From positions 1 to 41,856 of the forward strand of contig JAHAAN010000001.1 of assembly GCA_018376855.1 (NCBI GenBank): a stretch of DNA of 41,856 bases. Direction: 5' to 3'. This document shows positions 32,949 to 40,024 of this stretch, piece by piece. The notes under the pieces are model-generated. The model was not told where the DNA came from and did not search any database. It was given only the letters and a program-made list of their open reading frames with translations. Numbering within the stretch: the first letter of the stretch is position 1; each line of letters begins with the position of its first letter. The position numbers and the translations under genes are program-made. The stretch is from Clostridiales bacterium. Lineage in GTDB: Bacteria > Bacillota > Clostridia > Christensenellales > QALW01.

Positions 32949-33608
32949 ATGAAATCTTTTGCCGTTATCGGGCTTGGCCGCTTCGGTACCAGTCTTTCCA
33001 CTACGCTCTATGAAATGGGACATGAGGTTCTCTGTATCGACGAAAACCCGGATCACATCAAAGCCATCGAGGGAAGCGTTACGCACGCCATTCAGGCGGA
33101 CGCCTCCGATCCTGCGGTGCTCAGCGAGCTTGGTATCCGCAATTTCGACACCGTTGTGGTTTCCATCGGCGCCGAGCTTGAAACCGCTATCCTCATCACG
33201 CTGCTCTGCAAGGAACAGGGCTGCCGCTGCATTGTGGCTAAAGCCGCAACGGAGCTGCATGCCAAGATTCTTTCCAAAATCGGCGCGGATAAAGTCGTGC
33301 TTCCGGAAAAGGCCATGGGCGTGCGCGTCGCACACAGCCTTGCCGCCTCCAATGTTTTGGATTTCACCGAGCTTGCGCCCGGCTACAGCATGGCGGAGAT
33401 CGACTGCCCCGAAGCATGGCAGAACAAAACGCTGATGCAGCTGAACCTGCGCGCTCGCTTCGGCATCACCGTGATTGCCATTCGGCACGGACGCGATATG
33501 ATCGCCTCTCCCTGCGCCGACGATCTCGTGCAGGCCGGCGATGTTCTTATCGTTGTCGGCAAAAACGACCGCCTTACTAAGCTGGAAAGCAAGCACTTGC
33601 AGGACTAA
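32949..33608 (+). CDS. ktrA: Ktr/Trk potassium uptake regulatory subunit (RCK)
   Basis: Cytoplasmic ring subunit that gates KtrB in response to nucleotides. The 219-residue protein has the N-terminal RCK Rossmann fold (FAVIGLGRFGTSLSTTLYEM, CIDENPDHIKAI, ADASDPAVLSELGIRNFDTV) and a C-terminal RCK_C domain (about 137-215) ending in DVLIVVGKNDRLTKLESKHL. The start is 32949: the in-frame ATG at 32940 touches the AAAGGA itself, while 32949 leaves a normal 9-base spacing. Length matches KtrA (about 220). Confidence 0.95.
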   Translation: MKSFAVIGLGRFGTSLSTTLYEMGHEVLCIDENPDHIKAIEGSVTHAIQADASDPAVLSELGIRNFDTVVVSIGAELETAILITLLCKEQGCRCIVAKAATELHAKILSKIGADKVVLPEKAMGVRVAHSLAASNVLDFTELAPGYSMAEIDCPEAWQNKTLMQLNLRARFGITVIAIRHGRDMIASPCADDLVQAGDVLIVVGKNDRLTKLESKHLQD

Positions 33609-33628
33609 ACCAAAAAGGAATGAAAAGT

Positions 33629-34531
33629 ATGCGCCAAGCCGTTATCGACATCGGAACCAACAGCACGCGCTTAATGATCGCAGACGTTTCAAAGGAATGT
33701 GTTTGCTGCATTGAAAAGCGCTTAGAAACCACCCGTTTGGGCGAGGGGATTTCCAAAGACACTCGCCTGAAGGAAATCCCTATGCACCGAACGGCGGCAG
33801 CGGCAGCGCATTTTGCGCAGGTCGCTAAAACAGCGGGCGCGGAAAAGATCCACATTTATGCCACTGCTGCGGTGAGGGAAGCCGAGAACGCCGCAGATTT
33901 TGCTGATCTCCTGCGCGCTCTTTCCGGACTTACGCTGCACATTCTCTCCGGCGAAGAGGAAGCGCGCATCGCTTATGCAGGCGCCTGCGGCGGCGAAGCG
34001 AACTGCGCAGTGATCGACATCGGCGGCGGCAGCACGGAAGTGATGCTCAAGAACGGAGAAACGCTTACGGCGCTGAGCCAAAAAATCGGAGCTGTACGGC
34101 TGGCGGAACGCTTTTCCATTGGAGACGGGCATCTGTGCCGCGGCACTGTGATGCAGACAACCGATTTTCTGCGCCCTTATATAGAGCGATATGCGCAGAT
34201 CGGCGCCGGCCATGCTGAAAAGCTGATCGGCGTTTCGGGCACGCCCACCACATTAGCGGCAATGGAGTTAGGGCTTTCGGTGTACGACGGCTCCCGCATA
34301 CAGGGAACTGTTCTAAGCTATCAGCGCATTTGCGAGCTGGCCGGCACTTTGTTTGAAGCGCCGCTGAATGTTCGCAAAGCCATGACCGGCGTGCCGCCGG
34401 AACGCGCCGACATCATTCCCTTCGGAGCCTTAATCCTGATGAGCTTTATGAAGCGATACGGCTATGATTCCCTTACCGTAAGCGACCGCGATTCGCTGGA
34501 GGGATATTTACTGCTTTACGGAAACAAATGA
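33629..34531 (+). CDS. Ppx/GppA-family phosphatase
   Basis: Family members remove phosphate from polyphosphate or from pppGpp. The 300-residue protein has the two ASKHA phosphate loops: MRQAVIDIGTNSTRLMIADV at the start and VIDIGGGSTEVMLKNG near residue 130, with the acidic SGEEEARIAY between them. It is the short form, lacking the extra C-terminal HD-type domain of Escherichia coli Ppx, as in many Firmicutes. The start at 33629 is chosen over 33620 by spacing from the AAAAAGGA. It starts 20 bases after ktrA and ends the operon at a terminator. Which substrate it uses cannot be told. Confidence 0.9.
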   Translation: MRQAVIDIGTNSTRLMIADVSKECVCCIEKRLETTRLGEGISKDTRLKEIPMHRTAAAAAHFAQVAKTAGAEKIHIYATAAVREAENAADFADLLRALSGLTLHILSGEEEARIAYAGACGGEANCAVIDIGGGSTEVMLKNGETLTALSQKIGAVRLAERFSIGDGHLCRGTVMQTTDFLRPYIERYAQIGAGHAEKLIGVSGTPTTLAAMELGLSVYDGSRIQGTVLSYQRICELAGTLFEAPLNVRKAMTGVPPERADIIPFGALILMSFMKRYGYDSLTVSDRDSLEGYLLLYGNK

Positions 34532-34535
34532 TTTC

Positions 34536-34562
34536 GCCGCTGCACAGCGGCTTTTTCTTTTG
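34536..34562 (+). terminator. terminator of the natAB-ktrBA-ppx operon
   Basis: Stem GCCGCTG/CAGCGGC (34536-34542 with 34545-34551) followed by TTTTTCTTTT, starting 4 bases after the ppx stop. Confidence 0.85.
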
Positions 34563-34572
34563 GCGCAGCCGT

Positions 34573-34674
34573 GGGGCGCACGGGCGCCTTCGGCGCCTAA
34601 GCCCCCTGTCGGGGGCTACCCCGGTGAGCCGCTTCGCGCGCAAGCGCGCGGCGGTTCGCCGGGGCGTGCGCCCC
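34573..34674. repeat. GC-rich cloverleaf-shaped element
   Basis: A 102-base element with a perfect 10-bp outer stem GGGGCGCACG/CGTGCGCCCC (34573-34582 with 34665-34674) closing three hairpins: GGCGCC-TTC-GGCGCC (34583-34597); AGCCCCC-TGTC-GGGGGCT (34600-34617); and CCCCGG/CCGGGG (34619-34624 with 34659-34664), which itself holds GCCGC/GCGGT and CGCGCG-CAAG-CGCGCG. It lies between the ppx terminator and the hpf promoter. No ORF. A REP-type or other dispersed structured repeat is likely; function unknown. Confidence 0.8.
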
Positions 34675-34744
34675 GCTTGCTCATGCTCCGTTCCCGATTT
34701 TATTGCCGAATTGTAACCGTTTTGGGAAATTTATGTATGCCGTC

Positions 34745-34773
34745 TTGAAATGAAGAATAAAAACTGGTATAAT
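34745..34773 (+). promoter_or_regulatory. promoter of hpf
   Basis: -35 TTGAAA (34745-34750), 17-base spacer, -10 TATAAT (34768-34773): nearly the sigma-A consensus, 52 bases before the start codon. No sigma-B or sigma-H type boxes were noticed. Confidence 0.85.
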
Positions 34774-34825
34774 AAACATAAAGAACAAATGTTCTTTGCT
34801 ACAATTTCTTTCAGGAGGCATAAGT

Positions 34826-35347
34826 ATGAAAATCACATGTATCGGCAGAAAAGTTACACTGAAGACTCCGTTTATAGAAAAGATGGAAAAAAAGCTTTCT
34901 AAATTCAACAAGTTCTTTTCCGACGAAGCGGAAGCCACGGTAAAAGTAACCGTGGAAAAGGACTGGCAAACCGTTGAAGTAACGATTTTCGATCAGGGTA
35001 TCTCCATAAGAGCTGAAAAATCGGCCCGTCAAATGGAAGAAGCCATCGATCCAGTAATAGATATTCTCTCCAGCCGAATCGTTCGCAACCGCAAGCGCTT
35101 AAACGACCGTCTCCTAAACACAGAACTGCCAAGCGAAACGGAACCCGATGAAGCCGACGATGAAAGCTTTAACGTCATTCGTGAAAAGCACTTTTTCGTG
35201 CAGCCCGCCAATGTTGAAGAAGCGATTCTGCAAATGAATCTGCTCGGTCATTCCTTCTATATGTTCCGCGACGACCACAGCGGCGAGATCAATGTCGTTT
35301 ATAAGCGCAAGGACGGCAGCTACGGCCTGCTGGTTCCGGAAAAATAG
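34826..35347 (+). CDS. hpf: ribosome hibernation-promoting factor, long form
   Basis: Binds 30S subunits in slow growth and pairs ribosomes into inactive 100S dimers. The 173-residue protein has the N-terminal S30EA domain (MKITCIGRKVTLKTPFIEKM, WQTVEVTIFDQGISIRAE), a short acidic linker (about 100-120) and the C-terminal dimerisation domain of the long form (FFVQPANVEEAILQMNLLGH, FYMFRDDHSGEINVVYKRKD). The start at 34826 has a perfect AGGAGG 7 bases upstream; an ATG at 34796 has none. Single gene with its own promoter and terminator. Confidence 0.95.
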   Translation: MKITCIGRKVTLKTPFIEKMEKKLSKFNKFFSDEAEATVKVTVEKDWQTVEVTIFDQGISIRAEKSARQMEEAIDPVIDILSSRIVRNRKRLNDRLLNTELPSETEPDEADDESFNVIREKHFFVQPANVEEAILQMNLLGHSFYMFRDDHSGEINVVYKRKDGSYGLLVPEK

Positions 35348-35376
35348 CCTATAAAAAGCCGCAGGCTAATTACAGT

Positions 35377-35413
35377 AATACCGCAGGCGTTCATATCCTG
35401 CGGTATTTTTTTA
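35377..35413 (+). terminator. terminator after hpf
   Basis: An 11-bp stem AATACCGCAGG/CCTGCGGTATT (35377-35387 with 35397-35407) runs into a T-tract at 35406-35412. Confidence 0.88.
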
Positions 35414-35491
35414 AATTGCTGCCGTTCTCTTTCCGCCGCGTCAGGCTGTTCAATCAATATCCAAAACGCATGGTTCGATCCTCGTACAGTC

Positions 35492-36121
35492 TTATTTAAT
35501 CTGCAATTTTTTGCGTACTATCAAACTAACGGTCAGTCCGACAGCGATATAAACGATCCAAAACGCAGCGTATTTTAGCAGTGAATCCGTTATGATCGGA
35601 TACGGAGCAGGACCTGCCCCGCTGAACACGATATTATAAAAAACAGAGAGTAGCAGAAAAGCGATCACCCATATATTCACACGCCAAAATATTCTTTTCG
35701 CCGCCGCTCTTGTGCCTTCCTCCGACACCACCGCGCCTATTCCGTAAATCATGCATCCCATCACGGTAAAGACCAACCCAAGCGCCGTTGCAATGCCCGT
35801 TTGCTGCTCATACCATATTAAGGCAGAAATAATGACGCCCAACAAAGTAAACGCCGTCGCCGCTATCGCAAACACACTTGCATTCGGCTTTTCCTTTGCG
35901 GAAACGCTTTCCTCTGAGATCATATCAATTCCTTTCAGCAAATAATCCGTAGTAACCTCAAAATAATCGCTCATAAGAACAATTCTCTCTAAATCCGGAA
36001 GGCTTTGTTCGCTCTCCCATTTTGATACCGCCTGGCGGGAAACGCCGATTTTATCGGCAAGTTCCTCCTGCGATACTCCTTTTGTCTTTCGCAGCTGCTG
36101 AATTCTATCCGCTATATTCAT
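35492..36121 (-). CDS. XRE-family regulator with C-terminal membrane segments
   Basis: A DNA-binding protein tethered to the membrane. The 209-residue reading from ATG 36121 starts MNIADRIQQLRKTKGVSQEE, with a Cro/C1 helix-turn-helix to about residue 65 (KIGVSRQAVSKWESEQSLPD, VTTDYLLKG). Four membrane segments follow (about 83-105, 110-135, 150-170, 180-203), ending VRKKLQIK. Genes of this layout are common in Firmicutes and often respond to cell-envelope or antimicrobial stress; the signal here is unknown. An in-frame ATG at 36268 would add 49 residues with no helix-turn-helix likeness and is rejected. The gene is alone, on the opposite strand to hpf. Confidence 0.88.
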   Translation of the reverse strand: MNIADRIQQLRKTKGVSQEELADKIGVSRQAVSKWESEQSLPDLERIVLMSDYFEVTTDYLLKGIDMISEESVSAKEKPNASVFAIAATAFTLLGVIISALIWYEQQTGIATALGLVFTVMGCMIYGIGAVVSEEGTRAAAKRIFWRVNIWVIAFLLLSVFYNIVFSGAGPAPYPIITDSLLKYAAFWIVYIAVGLTVSLIVRKKLQIK

Positions 36122-36353
36122 GCCAATCACCACACCTTTCTTTAGTGGCTTTATCATAACACAGAAAGCCGTTGCAAAGCTACCGCCATCAGCTGGAAAT
36201 TCAGCACTCAACGGTTGCAGCTTCGCAACGCCCGTTTGGCAAAACAAAATATTCAGGCCAAACGGCAATATAACGAATTCAAAAGCGGCTATAAGAACAT
36301 CCGCTCATTTTTGTGTACTATAGCATAACCGCCGAAAAGTTTTCCATCTTCTC
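36122..36353. other. upstream region of the membrane XRE gene with an inverted repeat
   Basis: No gene. A 9-bp inverted repeat CCGTTTGGC/GCCAAACGG (36232-36240 with 36257-36265, loop 16) and a smaller GTTGC/GCAAC hairpin lie between the two divergent promoters (minus at about 36153, plus at 36354). Either could be an operator; there is no T-tract. Confidence 0.45.
36153..36158 (-). promoter_or_regulatory. possible -10 of the membrane XRE gene
   Basis: Extended -10 TGTTATGAT on the minus strand (hexamer 36153-36158), about 32 bases before the start codon; no good -35 at the right distance. Confidence 0.4.
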
Positions 36354-36382
36354 TTGATTCCGCAAGAAATAAATGGTATAAT
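36354..36382 (+). promoter_or_regulatory. strong promoter of an orphan transcription unit
   Basis: -35 TTGATT (36354-36359), 17-base spacer, perfect -10 TATAAT (36377-36382). It points into a stretch with only tiny ORFs that ends at a terminator at 36740-36778. Confidence 0.75.
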
Positions 36383-36437
36383 TTCATTAAATATCAAAAT
36401 ATACAGTGAAGAAAAAGAACAGGAAACTGCGTTGTTT

Positions 36438-36584
36438 ATGAAAGAATCCATAACGCATCACGGTTATTTAAAGATGCAGAAAACCACAAAATCATATAAA
36501 GCATTTATATGCGTAAGAATCTGCAACGGAGCGGTAATCCATTTAAACGGAGAAGAAATAAAATCTGCTGATTTGAGCGCGTAA
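36438..36584 (+). CDS. small ORF of unknown function, doubtful
   Basis: Within the orphan unit, an ATG at 36438 opens 48 codons: MKESITHHGYLKMQKTTKSY, then KAFICVRICNGAVIHLNGEE and IKSADLSA. A weak AGGAAA lies about 14 bases upstream. After its TAA the same frame continues without another stop as FYFNWRIKHDLYCNFSPAAF and VTLADLAKKSK to 36683, so this could also be a decayed longer gene with an in-frame stop. No family is recognised. AT-rich composition differs from neighbours. Confidence 0.3.
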   Translation: MKESITHHGYLKMQKTTKSYKAFICVRICNGAVIHLNGEEIKSADLSA

Positions 36585-36609
36585 TTCTATTTTAATTGGA
36601 GGATCAAGC

Positions 36610-36654
36610 ATGATTTATATTGTAATTTTAGTCCTGCTGCCTTTGTTACCTTAG
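36610..36654 (+). CDS. 14-residue hydrophobic peptide ORF with a strong ribosome binding site
   Basis: ATG 36610 is preceded by GGAGG with 6-7 bases spacing, the best ribosome binding site in this unit. It encodes MIYIVILVLLPLLP, a fully hydrophobic peptide, then TAG. It might be a real membrane micropeptide, such as a type I toxin-like peptide or leader peptide, or the site may be chance in a decayed gene. Nothing else supports it. Confidence 0.3.
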   Translation: MIYIVILVLLPLLP

Positions 36655-36739
36655 CGGATTTGGCAAAGAAGTCCAAATAACAAATATATCTGCGGCCATG
36701 ATCCTTACCAAACCGCCCTCTAACACGATCAACCTGCAA

Positions 36740-36778
36740 AAAAACAGCGCCCCTCATTCCCGTGCCGGCGCTGTTTTT
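36740..36778 (+). terminator. terminator of the orphan transcription unit
   Basis: Stem AACAGCGCC/GGCGCTGTT with an A-tract before it and a T-tract after it (36740-36778). It works for plus-strand transcripts and, by symmetry, may also end the deacetylase transcript from the right. Confidence 0.85.
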
Positions 36779-36873
36779 CATACTCCCACGGCTTTTTCCG
36801 CCGCAGCATCCTGTCTGCCGCGCATTAGAGCAAAAAGCTTTTTCGGTTTCTTATGCTCTCAAGCCCGCCGCGC

Positions 36874-37890
36874 CTATGCACGCCCGCTGCGATAGATCTT
36901 TCCAACCTCAATTCCGTTTGGCAGGCTGCCGATCAGCTCCGAAACCGTTACCAGCTCAAAGCCGTCCTCCACCAGCTTCGGAATCACAAGCTCCATTGCG
37001 TCCGCCGTAGAGGAATACAGATCGTGGCAGAGAATAATATCGCCGTCCTTCGCACCTTCCACAATCGCCTTATAGGTCGCCTCGGGATCCTTTGTTTTCC
37101 AATCCAGCGTATCAATACACCATCTGACAATCGCCATATTTTCCTGCGCAGCCGCTTGTTTGACCGTTTCGTTTGCATTGCCGTAGGGAGGGCGAAGGAA
37201 TGCGACCCTTTTCCCGGTGGCCTCAAAAACCAGCCGGTTAACGCTTTGCAGCTCTTCAAGAACCTTTTCCTCAGAAAGCTTATTCAAATCCCCATGACTC
37301 CACGTATGGCTTGCGATCTCATGGCCTTCCTCGGCAATTTTCTTAAGAATGTCCGTTCGGCTGTTCAGTCTGCTGCCGACTACACAAAAGGTCGCCTTTC
37401 CGCCATACTGCTTTAAAACCTCCAAGATCCTCAGCGTCGATTGGCTCGGCCCATCGTCAAAAGTCAGAGCGATCCGCTTTGAGGCCGTAACCGTCGGTGA
37501 GGACTGCGTTTCCGAAGGCTGCACTCCCGCAGTCGGCGTAATGCTCGGCGAAGGCGTGGCGTCTCCCTGTATCTGAAGGTCTGAAGCGCGGATATAGCCC
37601 GTTTGCTCATGAAACCAAACGCAGTGCCAGCCTAACGGCTCGTTCTTTTTAATCACCGGAATCTCTTCATTCAAACGCAGTGCGCCAAGCAGCGCGCTTT
37701 CTTCAGCAGGCTCGGAATAAATATGCGCGCCGTCCGATATGCAAATGCCCGCCGCCTCCGCAGCAGGGGCCGTTCCCGTAGGCTCGCCGGCAGGCGTCGG
37801 GGATGATTCCGGCTCCCGCCCGCAGCCGCAAAGCAATGTAAAAACAACACAGCAAAAAACAACAAATATTTTCTTCCACCGAACAACCAT
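36874..37890 (-). CDS. polysaccharide deacetylase lipoprotein with SH3-like domain
   Basis: Likely removes acetyl groups from peptidoglycan or another surface glycan outside the cell. The 338-residue protein has a lipoprotein signal ending LLCGCG, a Ser/Pro/Thr linker, an SH3-like domain at about 49-105 (HIYSEPAEESALLGALRL, WHCVWFHEQTGYIRASDLQI) and a NodB domain. The five NodB motifs are present: TFDDGPSQST (near 142), SHTWSHGDL with the two metal His, RPPYGNANETV, DTLDWKTKDP and ILCHDLY. All catalytic residues look intact. The gene follows araC-like 38012 by 121 bases but has its own strong promoter at 37925-37952. Confidence 0.93.
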   Translation of the reverse strand: MVVRWKKIFVVFCCVVFTLLCGCGREPESSPTPAGEPTGTAPAAEAAGICISDGAHIYSEPAEESALLGALRLNEEIPVIKKNEPLGWHCVWFHEQTGYIRASDLQIQGDATPSPSITPTAGVQPSETQSSPTVTASKRIALTFDDGPSQSTLRILEVLKQYGGKATFCVVGSRLNSRTDILKKIAEEGHEIASHTWSHGDLNKLSEEKVLEELQSVNRLVFEATGKRVAFLRPPYGNANETVKQAAAQENMAIVRWCIDTLDWKTKDPEATYKAIVEGAKDGDIILCHDLYSSTADAMELVIPKLVEDGFELVTVSELIGSLPNGIEVGKIYRSGRA

Positions 37891-37924
37891 AACAACACTT
37901 CATTCCGTTTTTTTACTGATCACC

Positions 37925-37952
37925 ATTATAGAAGGATTTTCCCGAAAGTCAA
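37925..37952 (-). promoter_or_regulatory. promoter of the polysaccharide deacetylase gene
   Basis: On the minus strand: -35 TTGACT (37947-37952), 16-base spacer, -10 TATAAT (37925-37930), 35 bases before the start codon. Confidence 0.8.
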
Positions 37953-38011
37953 ACTTTTATGCGGGAAAATAAAATATTTCTTGGAAAAGACATATAACCG
38001 TAACGGAAGCT

Positions 38012-38866
38012 TCACACATGGCCTTTGCTGCACATTTCCCGGTACCGGGACGGCGACAGCCCTATATTTTTACGAAAAATGCGGCTGAAATAAAGCGAGT
38101 CCTCATATCCCGACGCCTGCGCTATCTCCTGTATGCTCAGGTCTGTCTGCTCCAGCATCGTGCAGGCGTTTCGCATACGAAGGCCGGTTAAATATTCGGA
38201 GGGAGAAAGCCCCGTATGCGCTCTGAATGCAGCACGGTAACGGCTCAAGCTCAGATTTTCCATACACGCCAGCTCGCTTATACAAATCTCAGATGCAAAA
38301 TTGCGATGCATATATTCCTTTGAATGTTGGAATGAACGCAAATCTTCTTTCCTGCTCCCGCGGCGCGCCGCAAGCCGCGCCAGCAGAACAAAAAGGCTGC
38401 AAGCCTTTGCCGCGCATGCGGAATCGGCACAAAAGTCATTGCGGATAAATTCCTCAAAAAGCTCGCTGAAAGCCAAAACGATCTCCTCGCGCACGCCGAT
38501 CTCATAAAGCGTCTGCGCCGAAAAACCGCACTTTCCCATGAGCTGCAATGCGTCAAAGCCCGTAAAGTGAACCCACAGATAATCCATCTCCGTGTGATCC
38601 GTCTTCCGATAGCGATACGGCGTATGCGGCGCAAAAAAAATCATCTGCCCCGCATGCATCACGCGCACTCCTCCGCGGGCATACATCTCCAGCTCGCCTT
38701 TATACAGATAGATCATATAAAAATCATTGCGTCCCTGCGGCATGTTGGTTTCAAAAGGGCAGTCAAAGGCGCAAACACCCGCGCAGTTGACAATCAAATA
38801 GGCGCTGCTATCCTCCTGATTACTGATACCGAAATCATTATGCCGGTTATAGTTCTGGCTTTTCAT
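38012..38866 (-). CDS. AraC-family transcriptional regulator
   Basis: A 284-residue regulator: an N-terminal cupin-like sensing domain (MIYLYKGELEMYARGGVRVM, MIFFAPHTPYRYRKTDH) and a C-terminal pair of helix-turn-helix motifs (ICISELACMENLSLSRYRAA, then IQEIAQASGYEDSLYFSRIF and GLSPSRYREM). The start at 38866 has GGAG 6 bases upstream; a longer in-frame reading to 39016 merely translates the leader repeats and is rejected. It is divergent from the isomerase and dehydrogenase genes at 39156 and 40025, so it most likely controls them in response to a sugar. The ligand is unknown. Confidence 0.92.
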   Translation of the reverse strand: MKSQNYNRHNDFGISNQEDSSAYLIVNCAGVCAFDCPFETNMPQGRNDFYMIYLYKGELEMYARGGVRVMHAGQMIFFAPHTPYRYRKTDHTEMDYLWVHFTGFDALQLMGKCGFSAQTLYEIGVREEIVLAFSELFEEFIRNDFCADSACAAKACSLFVLLARLAARRGSRKEDLRSFQHSKEYMHRNFASEICISELACMENLSLSRYRAAFRAHTGLSPSEYLTGLRMRNACTMLEQTDLSIQEIAQASGYEDSLYFSRIFRKNIGLSPSRYREMCSKGHV

Positions 38867-38876
38867 ATTAAGCTCC

Positions 38877-38913
38877 ATTCCGGCGTGAAAAATTTTATTT
38901 TTCACCCTATTTC
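38877..38913. repeat. 37-base hairpin-forming repeat, copy 1
   Basis: Matches 38988-39024 with two mismatches. The core GTGAAAAATTTTATTTTTCAC is near-palindromic (arms GTGAAAAAT/ATTTTTCAC). It lies in the predicted leader of the AraC gene, 11 bases before its start codon. Confidence 0.8.
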
Positions 38914-38987
38914 TATTCCTTGTTGAATTTGCTACGCTTTCGGCTTGCGAGCCGAAATTGCCGCCTGCTCTTGCGGCTAAGGAGCAA

Positions 38988-39024
38988 ATTCCCGCGTGAA
39001 AAATTTTATTTTTCACGCTATTTC
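38988..39024. repeat. 37-base hairpin-forming repeat, copy 2
   Basis: Second copy, 111 bases from the first and just inside the predicted transcript start of the AraC gene. Between the copies is another hairpin, TTTCGGCT/AGCCGAAA (38938-38957). Confidence 0.8.
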
Positions 39025-39045
39025 CTTTTTAAGCGAAATGTCCAT

Positions 39046-39074
39046 ATTATCAGTCGTTTTGTGCATGGTGTAAA
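39046..39074 (-). promoter_or_regulatory. promoter of the AraC gene
   Basis: On the minus strand: -35 TTTACA (39069-39074), 17-base spacer, -10 GATAAT (39046-39051). It would give a leader of about 170 bases holding both copies of the hairpin repeat. Confidence 0.55.
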
Positions 39075-39088
39075 TTTCTTTTTTATTA

Positions 39089-39094
39089 TATACT
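39089..39094 (+). promoter_or_regulatory. possible -10 of the isomerase-dehydrogenase operon
   Basis: TATACT at 39089-39094 with no recognisable -35 at 16-18 bases, as expected for an activator-dependent promoter. It overlaps the divergent AraC promoter region. Confidence 0.3.
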
Positions 39095-39155
39095 GATTGC
39101 AGAAAGAAATCAAGAGAAGACCTTTTTATTACCATACAGGAAAGGATGTCAAAAC

Positions 39156-39986
39156 ATGAAAAAAGCAATAAACGCATGGTCACTGGACGGCGCGCTTACC
39201 TTTGAGCAGTCGTTTGCGGCCGCAAAAAAAGCAGGCTTTGACGGCATTGAACTAAACGTTGACGCACCCGGAAGCCCGCATAGCCTTACCATGGACACCA
39301 CGGAACACGAGCTTGACGAAATTGCCGCCCTGAGCGAAAAATACGAGCTTCCCGTCATCAGCATTTCCACCTCTCTCTACGGCGGAAAGCTCGGCGGCGC
39401 AGCAGATGAAGAAAACGAATTCGCCAAAACGCTTATGCTACACCAAATTCGCTGCGCGAAAGCGCTCGGCGCAGGCGCGGTGCTGACGGTTCCCGGCGCT
39501 GATCTGTCCCGCGTCTCTATGAAGCAATGCCGCGCCCGCGCAATCGCACTGCTCTCCGACGCCGCTGAGGAAGTTGAAGCTTCCGGCATCACGGTAGGGC
39601 TTGAAAATGTGTGGAACGGATTCTTTATGTCGCCCTTCGATATGCGGTCCTTCATCGAGGAGATCGGCAGCTCCCGCATCCGCGCTTATTTCGACGTCGG
39701 AAACGTCGCCGCCTTCTCCTATTCAGAGCATTGGATCGAAGTGCTGAGCGACCTGATCTGCCGCGTGCATGTGAAGGATTACCGCTCCAACGGCCTGAAC
39801 TGCGGCGGAGATTGGGCGGATCTTCTAAACGGCAGCGTACGCTGGGAAAACGTTATGCGCGCGTTCCGCGCTGTCGGCTTCAACGGTTATCTTACCGCGG
39901 AGGTCTTCCCCACACACTCGTACGCAGACCCCGCCGAATTCTACAGCGAAACCGCACACCAGCTTGAAAAGATTCTTGCACTGTAA
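39156..39986 (+). CDS. sugar phosphate isomerase/epimerase (xylose isomerase-like TIM barrel)
   Basis: Probably isomerises or epimerises a sugar or sugar acid. The 276-residue protein begins MKKAINAWSLDGALTFEQSF and follows the AP-endonuclease-2 type barrel: AKKAGFDGIELNVDAPGS, LPVISISTSLYGGKLGG, ALGAGAVLTVPGADLSRVSM. Metal ligand positions are seen in VGLENVWNGF, RAYFDVGNVA, CRVHVKDYRS and LTAEVFPTHS. AAAGGATG precedes the ATG. It lies 38 bases before the dehydrogenase gene, in one operon. Substrate cannot be assigned; inositol-type, hexulose or keto-sugar substrates are all possible. Confidence 0.88.
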   Translation: MKKAINAWSLDGALTFEQSFAAAKKAGFDGIELNVDAPGSPHSLTMDTTEHELDEIAALSEKYELPVISISTSLYGGKLGGAADEENEFAKTLMLHQIRCAKALGAGAVLTVPGADLSRVSMKQCRARAIALLSDAAEEVEASGITVGLENVWNGFFMSPFDMRSFIEEIGSSRIRAYFDVGNVAAFSYSEHWIEVLSDLICRVHVKDYRSNGLNCGGDWADLLNGSVRWENVMRAFRAVGFNGYLTAEVFPTHSYADPAEFYSETAHQLEKILAL

Positions 39987-40009
39987 AAAAAGAGCACTGT
40001 AAAAAAAGA
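39978..40009 (+). repeat. 16-base tandem duplication across the isomerase stop codon
   Basis: GCACTGTAAAAAAAGA is repeated exactly twice (39978-39993 and 39994-40009). The first unit contains the stop codon of the isomerase gene. Confidence 0.85.
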
Positions 40010-40024
40010 AAGGAATGAACAAAT

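Noticed and set aside
38867..39016. Longer N-terminus for the AraC regulator
   Set aside because: The added part only translates the two hairpin repeats (NKIFHAG twice) and lacks a ribosome binding site; the start at 38866 has GGAG.
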